A stretch of DNA of 37,221 bases, taken from an uncultured Marinobacter sp. (GTDB lineage: Bacteria; Pseudomonadota; Gammaproteobacteria; Pseudomonadales; Oleiphilaceae). Of the stretch, positions 34,169-37,221 are shown in pieces (positions within the stretch are counted from its first letter, which is position 1; every line of letters starts with the position of its first letter). The DNA lies in assembly GCA_913057975.1 (NCBI GenBank), contig CAJXOQ010000015.1, positions 1 through 37,221 of the forward strand, in the 5' to 3' direction. A program made the position numbers and the translations under genes. The notes beneath the pieces are model-generated. The model worked only from the letters and a program-made list of their open reading frames with translations, was not told the DNA's origin and did not search any database.

Positions 34169-36088
34169 TTACCCCGCCACTGGCAGTTCCAGCCAGAACG
34201 TAGCTCCCTCGCCCGGAACGGATTCATAGTCCACCGTGCCATTCATGCGCGTCATCAGTTCCCGCGTGATGGCCAGGCCGAGCCCGGTTCCGCCACGGGC
34301 TTTTCGGTCCGACGCATCGGCTTGTGAGAACTTCTGAAAGATATGCTCCCGAAAATGCGGGGCGACACCTTCACCGTGGTCTCTGATACACAGCCGAACC
34401 GACTCTCCACGATGGCTGGCGAAAATGTCGACGGAGGATCCTGCCGGAGAAAACTTGATGGCGTTGGACAACAGGTTGGTGATGGCCTGGTTCAGACGCT
34501 GACGATCCACATGAACTGTCACGGCTGGCAGTTCGGACACCTGAAGGTGAATGTCTCGCTGGTGGGCAAAGGTTGCGATGTTTTCAACACCCTCGTGGAC
34601 AAGATCTTGTAGAACATAGTGCTCGCGATGGAAGGGCATTTTGCCGGCCACAAGCTTTTCCATATCGAGTAAGTCGTTGATCAGGAATGTGAGCTGCTGG
34701 CTGTTTCGATAGGCGATGTGCGCCAGTTCCGAGGCTTTCTCCGGCAGCTCGCCGACGGCATTGTTGGCCAGCAGCCCCAGGGAACCGGAAATCGAGGTCA
34801 ATGGGGTGCGAAGCTCATGGCTGACAGTGGAAATGAACTCACTCTTCAGGTGGTCGGCTTTCTTCCGCTCTGAAATGTCCTCAGTGATCAGCCAGACAAC
34901 GGGTTCGTCGCCGTCATCGTCCAGTTGCAGCCCGTGGAGCATGACGGGAGCCAGTTCCTGCCCAGGCGTCATGAAGTAGCCTTCAAGGCCGCTGAGTCTG
35001 GAATGTTCCCCAAGTGTTTCCTGGACCCTGGGCCTGTTTGCCAGCGGCTCCCCATGGACATCAAACGGTTGGTCGAAGAAATCCAGTGACTGGACGGAAC
35101 TGCCAAACTGGTTTTCGAACGCTGGGTTTGCCCGGAGCAGTCGATTGGAGGTGACGCTGAACAGCCCGATGCCCATGGGTGCCAGTTCGAAGAGTCCCCA
35201 GAGCCGCCGCTGCATCTCGCGATCCCGTGATATCAGGCTGGTGAGCCAGAAAACCGCACCGCCGACAATGATCAGCATCGCAAACAGGCTGCCGCGGAAG
35301 ATCCAGGGCTGGCTCGGGTGGTTTGGCCAGCCTCCAACCGGTTCGGCAAACAACACCCAGGTAGCGCCCCTCATGCGTATCGTGCTTGTGACCGGATCTT
35401 CCCATTGAAACGGGCGTGTTGAGAAGAAAACCGACTGGGTGTCATTGAGGTCGGCCGAAGACGAAATCGCAACATTGAAATCGTCTGGCAACGTGTCTAG
35501 CCCTATCGACGAGTACAGTTTCTGCAGGTCCAGTATCACTGAAACAACACCCCATAGATCGCCTGAGGCATGCTCGAATATGGGAACACGCCCAGCCAGC
35601 CCTTGCCCACCCTGAACCAGATTGATGGGGCCGGTGAATACCACGCGACGGGTGTTGAGCAGCATTTCGATTTGATCTGGCGATAAGCCCTGCGTGGTCA
35701 GGTCGAGCCCGATCGCAGCCTCATTGCCGGCCAGTGGGTAGACATGGCGAATCACGAAATCCGGAGATAGTCCAATGCTTCGGAGTTCTGGCGCCAGGCT
35801 GAAGATGACCGACGCCAGTTCCCGGAACCGTTGGTCGTCGATATCGGGTTGTATTGCGACGTTGGCGGCCAGCCCCCACACGGTCTGAATGTTCTGCAGT
35901 ATGGTGCTTTGCAACTTGAGGCCTATCTCATCCGTCTTTTCCTGCCAATGCTGACGGACATCGTTGCGGTGGCTGGAAGAGCTGGACGCATCAAGGGAAA
36001 CCGCGACAACAATAACCAACAGCAGGGCGCCCAGCCTTGCAGCCCAGATCAAACGATGAAACACGTTAGAACGCGTTTTTGCTGCCAC
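34169..36088 (-). CDS. CHASE-PAS sensor histidine kinase
   Basis: The protein has 639 residues. TM1 is at about 13-33; a periplasmic CHASE-type domain at about 45-260 includes 'VIRHVYPLAGNEAAIGLDL'; TM2 is at about 268-290. A PAS-like domain (about 300-405), HisKA with H424 ('FISTVSHELRTPLTSI') and HATPase ('NLLSNAIKFSP', 'GGTGLGLAITRELM') follow. No receiver domain is fused. The GTG start lies 6 nt after the stop of the upstream kinase gene, so the two are one operon. The kinase halves of the two proteins are clearly alike, pointing to tandem duplication with different sensors. The cognate response regulator is not in the window. Confidence 0.92.
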   Translation of the reverse strand: MAAKTRSNVFHRLIWAARLGALLLVIVVAVSLDASSSSSHRNDVRQHWQEKTDEIGLKLQSTILQNIQTVWGLAANVAIQPDIDDQRFRELASVIFSLAPELRSIGLSPDFVIRHVYPLAGNEAAIGLDLTTQGLSPDQIEMLLNTRRVVFTGPINLVQGGQGLAGRVPIFEHASGDLWGVVSVILDLQKLYSSIGLDTLPDDFNVAISSSADLNDTQSVFFSTRPFQWEDPVTSTIRMRGATWVLFAEPVGGWPNHPSQPWIFRGSLFAMLIIVGGAVFWLTSLISRDREMQRRLWGLFELAPMGIGLFSVTSNRLLRANPAFENQFGSSVQSLDFFDQPFDVHGEPLANRPRVQETLGEHSRLSGLEGYFMTPGQELAPVMLHGLQLDDDGDEPVVWLITEDISERKKADHLKSEFISTVSHELRTPLTSISGSLGLLANNAVGELPEKASELAHIAYRNSQQLTFLINDLLDMEKLVAGKMPFHREHYVLQDLVHEGVENIATFAHQRDIHLQVSELPAVTVHVDRQRLNQAITNLLSNAIKFSPAGSSVDIFASHRGESVRLCIRDHGEGVAPHFREHIFQKFSQADASDRKARGGTGLGLAITRELMTRMNGTVDYESVPGEGATFWLELPVAG

Positions 36089-36094
36089 TATCGA

Positions 36095-37221
36095 TTATCC
36101 ATCACTCTCATCGGGTTTGATATCCAGCCAGAACGTCGAGCCGTATCCCTCGGTGGACTTGAATCCCACGTCGCCACCCATTTGAGACATGACCTCCCGG
36201 GTAATGGCCAGCCCGAGGCCCGTACCGCCCCGTCCACGGGTGTCCGAGCTGTCAGCCTGGGCGAACTTTTCGAATATCCTGGGTCGGAAGGCATCCGGTA
36301 TGCCGGTGCCATAGTCCGTGACTTCGATGCGAAAAAGACCGTCATGGAGGTGTGTCAGTATGACAACTTCGGCCTCCGGCGGGGAAAACTTGATGGCGTT
36401 GGACAGCAGATTGTCGAGCGCCTGTCCCAGGCGAAGGGCATCAATAACGGCGTTGATCCAGGGATGGTGGTTTTCGAACCGAAGGGAAACCTGTTGATCA
36501 ACGGCATAAGTGGAGAGTCGGTCTACACTGTCCTGAATAACGGTACCGATGTTTTCACTGCGCATTTGCATATCCACTTGACCGGATACCAGTTTTTCCA
36601 TATCGAGAAGATCGTCAATCAGATGTCGCAACTGATCGCTATTGCGGGCCGCGATAGCCACCATGGCTTTGACCTTGTCAGGCAGGGGGCCAAAAACCCC
36701 GCCCGCGATCAGCCCAAGGGAGCCTGATATGGAGGTCAGGGGGGTTCGTAGTTCATGGCTGACGGTGGAAATGAACTCGTTTTTCATCCGGTCAATCTTA
36801 CGGCGCTCTGATATGTCCTCAACCAGCGACCATATCAGTGGCTCGCTGCCGGCACGCTCCACCAGAACGCCCTGGAGGAGGATCGGGAACCGGGTGCCAT
36901 CCTTGCGGATAAACTCCTGTTCCATGGGCCCGAATCGCCCGTGTTCCTTCAAATCAGTGATGGCCTGTTGCGTCTGCTCCCTGTAATCCTCGGGCGTTGC
37001 GCTCCAGTAGTTCAGCGCCAGGAACTCGGAGTAGGAGTAACCGCTGTATTCCAGCAACGCGGTGTTAACATCATGGTTTTTCCCGCTTCTGAAATCGGTC
37101 AGAAGGATGCCGATTGGCGACAGTTCGAAGAAGGTGCGTAGCAGCTGCTCCCGCTCCGCGAGGGCAAGCTGAGAGCGCTTTTTTTCATCAATGTCGGCGA
37201 CAAATCCGTGCCAGATGGTGC
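36095..37221 (-). CDS. PAS-domain sensor histidine kinase, 5' end outside window
   Basis: The frame is open to the right edge, so only the C-terminal about 375 residues are visible. Reading in from the edge there is the end of one PAS/PAC segment ('TIWHGFVADIDEKKR'), a complete PAS ('LLRTFFELSPIGILLTD', 'ALLEYSGYSYSEFLALNYW') with PAC ('FPILLQGVLVERAG', 'LVEDISERR'), then HisKA ('FISTVSHELRTPLTSI') and HATPase ('NLLSNAIKFSP', 'GGTGLGLAITREVM'). The visible part has no TM helix. It lies directly upstream of, and is paralogous to, the CHASE-PAS kinase. A TTG at 37057 is not the real start because the domain continues through it. Confidence 0.92.
   Translation of the reverse strand, partial: TIWHGFVADIDEKKRSQLALAEREQLLRTFFELSPIGILLTDFRSGKNHDVNTALLEYSGYSYSEFLALNYWSATPEDYREQTQQAITDLKEHGRFGPMEQEFIRKDGTRFPILLQGVLVERAGSEPLIWSLVEDISERRKIDRMKNEFISTVSHELRTPLTSISGSLGLIAGGVFGPLPDKVKAMVAIAARNSDQLRHLIDDLLDMEKLVSGQVDMQMRSENIGTVIQDSVDRLSTYAVDQQVSLRFENHHPWINAVIDALRLGQALDNLLSNAIKFSPPEAEVVILTHLHDGLFRIEVTDYGTGIPDAFRPRIFEKFAQADSSDTRGRGGTGLGLAITREVMSQMGGDVGFKSTEGYGSTFWLDIKPDESDG

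Overview
The window is about 37 kb of gene-dense, moderately GC-rich chromosome. It most resembles a marine gammaproteobacterium of the Marinobacter type. That is an inference from the gene set: a proteobacterial dedicated sortase system typical of marine species, a type VI secretion (T6SS) VgrG island, an exported ATP-dependent DNA ligase, E. coli-like CysK, methylglyoxal synthase and AcnA. I saw no rRNA, tRNA, CRISPR array, transposase or phage genes.

Layout. (1) 1-5901: T6SS cargo island with the 3' end of vgrG, a DUF4123 adaptor/chaperone, a 1202-residue putative membrane-active effector, and an ATGA-overlapping membrane protein that is the likely immunity protein. (2) 5956-9653: a secreted DUF4124 protein overlapping a LigE-type DNA ligase, a DUF883/YqjE-like inner-membrane stress pair, and an exported glycerophosphodiester phosphodiesterase. 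(3) 9661-16718: a small outer-membrane beta-barrel protein behind a strikingly foldable leader, cysK, a diguanylate cyclase with three periplasmic solute-binding-like modules, a spermidine-synthase-like protein, mgsA, and a DUF815 ATPase. (4) 16727-23815: a DUF3422 membrane protein, then the dedicated sortase locus. Here a response regulator and histidine kinase on the minus strand diverge from the VIT/VWA sortase substrate and a class GN sortase on the plus strand. (5) 23863-31144: membrane functions: PlsC-like acyltransferase, GlsB/YeaQ protein, MAPEG protein, an OmpA-domain protein with no visible signal peptide, a rhomboid protease with a helical-repeat tail, a zinc-finger/multi-TM/repeat protein facing it, and an ABC exporter. 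(6) 31346-34105: aconitase acnA. (7) 34169-37221: two tandem related sensor histidine kinases, the second running off the window.

Much of the window concerns the cell envelope: contact-dependent killing, surface anchoring, lipid editing, intramembrane proteolysis and periplasmic sensing feeding c-di-GMP or phosphorelay output. The least explained signals are non-coding: a predicted three-way-junction leader ending at the outer-membrane protein's ribosome binding site; a 10-bp direct repeat exactly 21 bp apart in the sortase divergent promoter region; a perfect 30-bp inverted repeat filling the gap between the rhomboid and zinc-finger genes; a mini-ORF overlapping the rhomboid start; and paired hairpins before acnA. 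All functional calls come from reading the sequence and recalling families; no searches were run.
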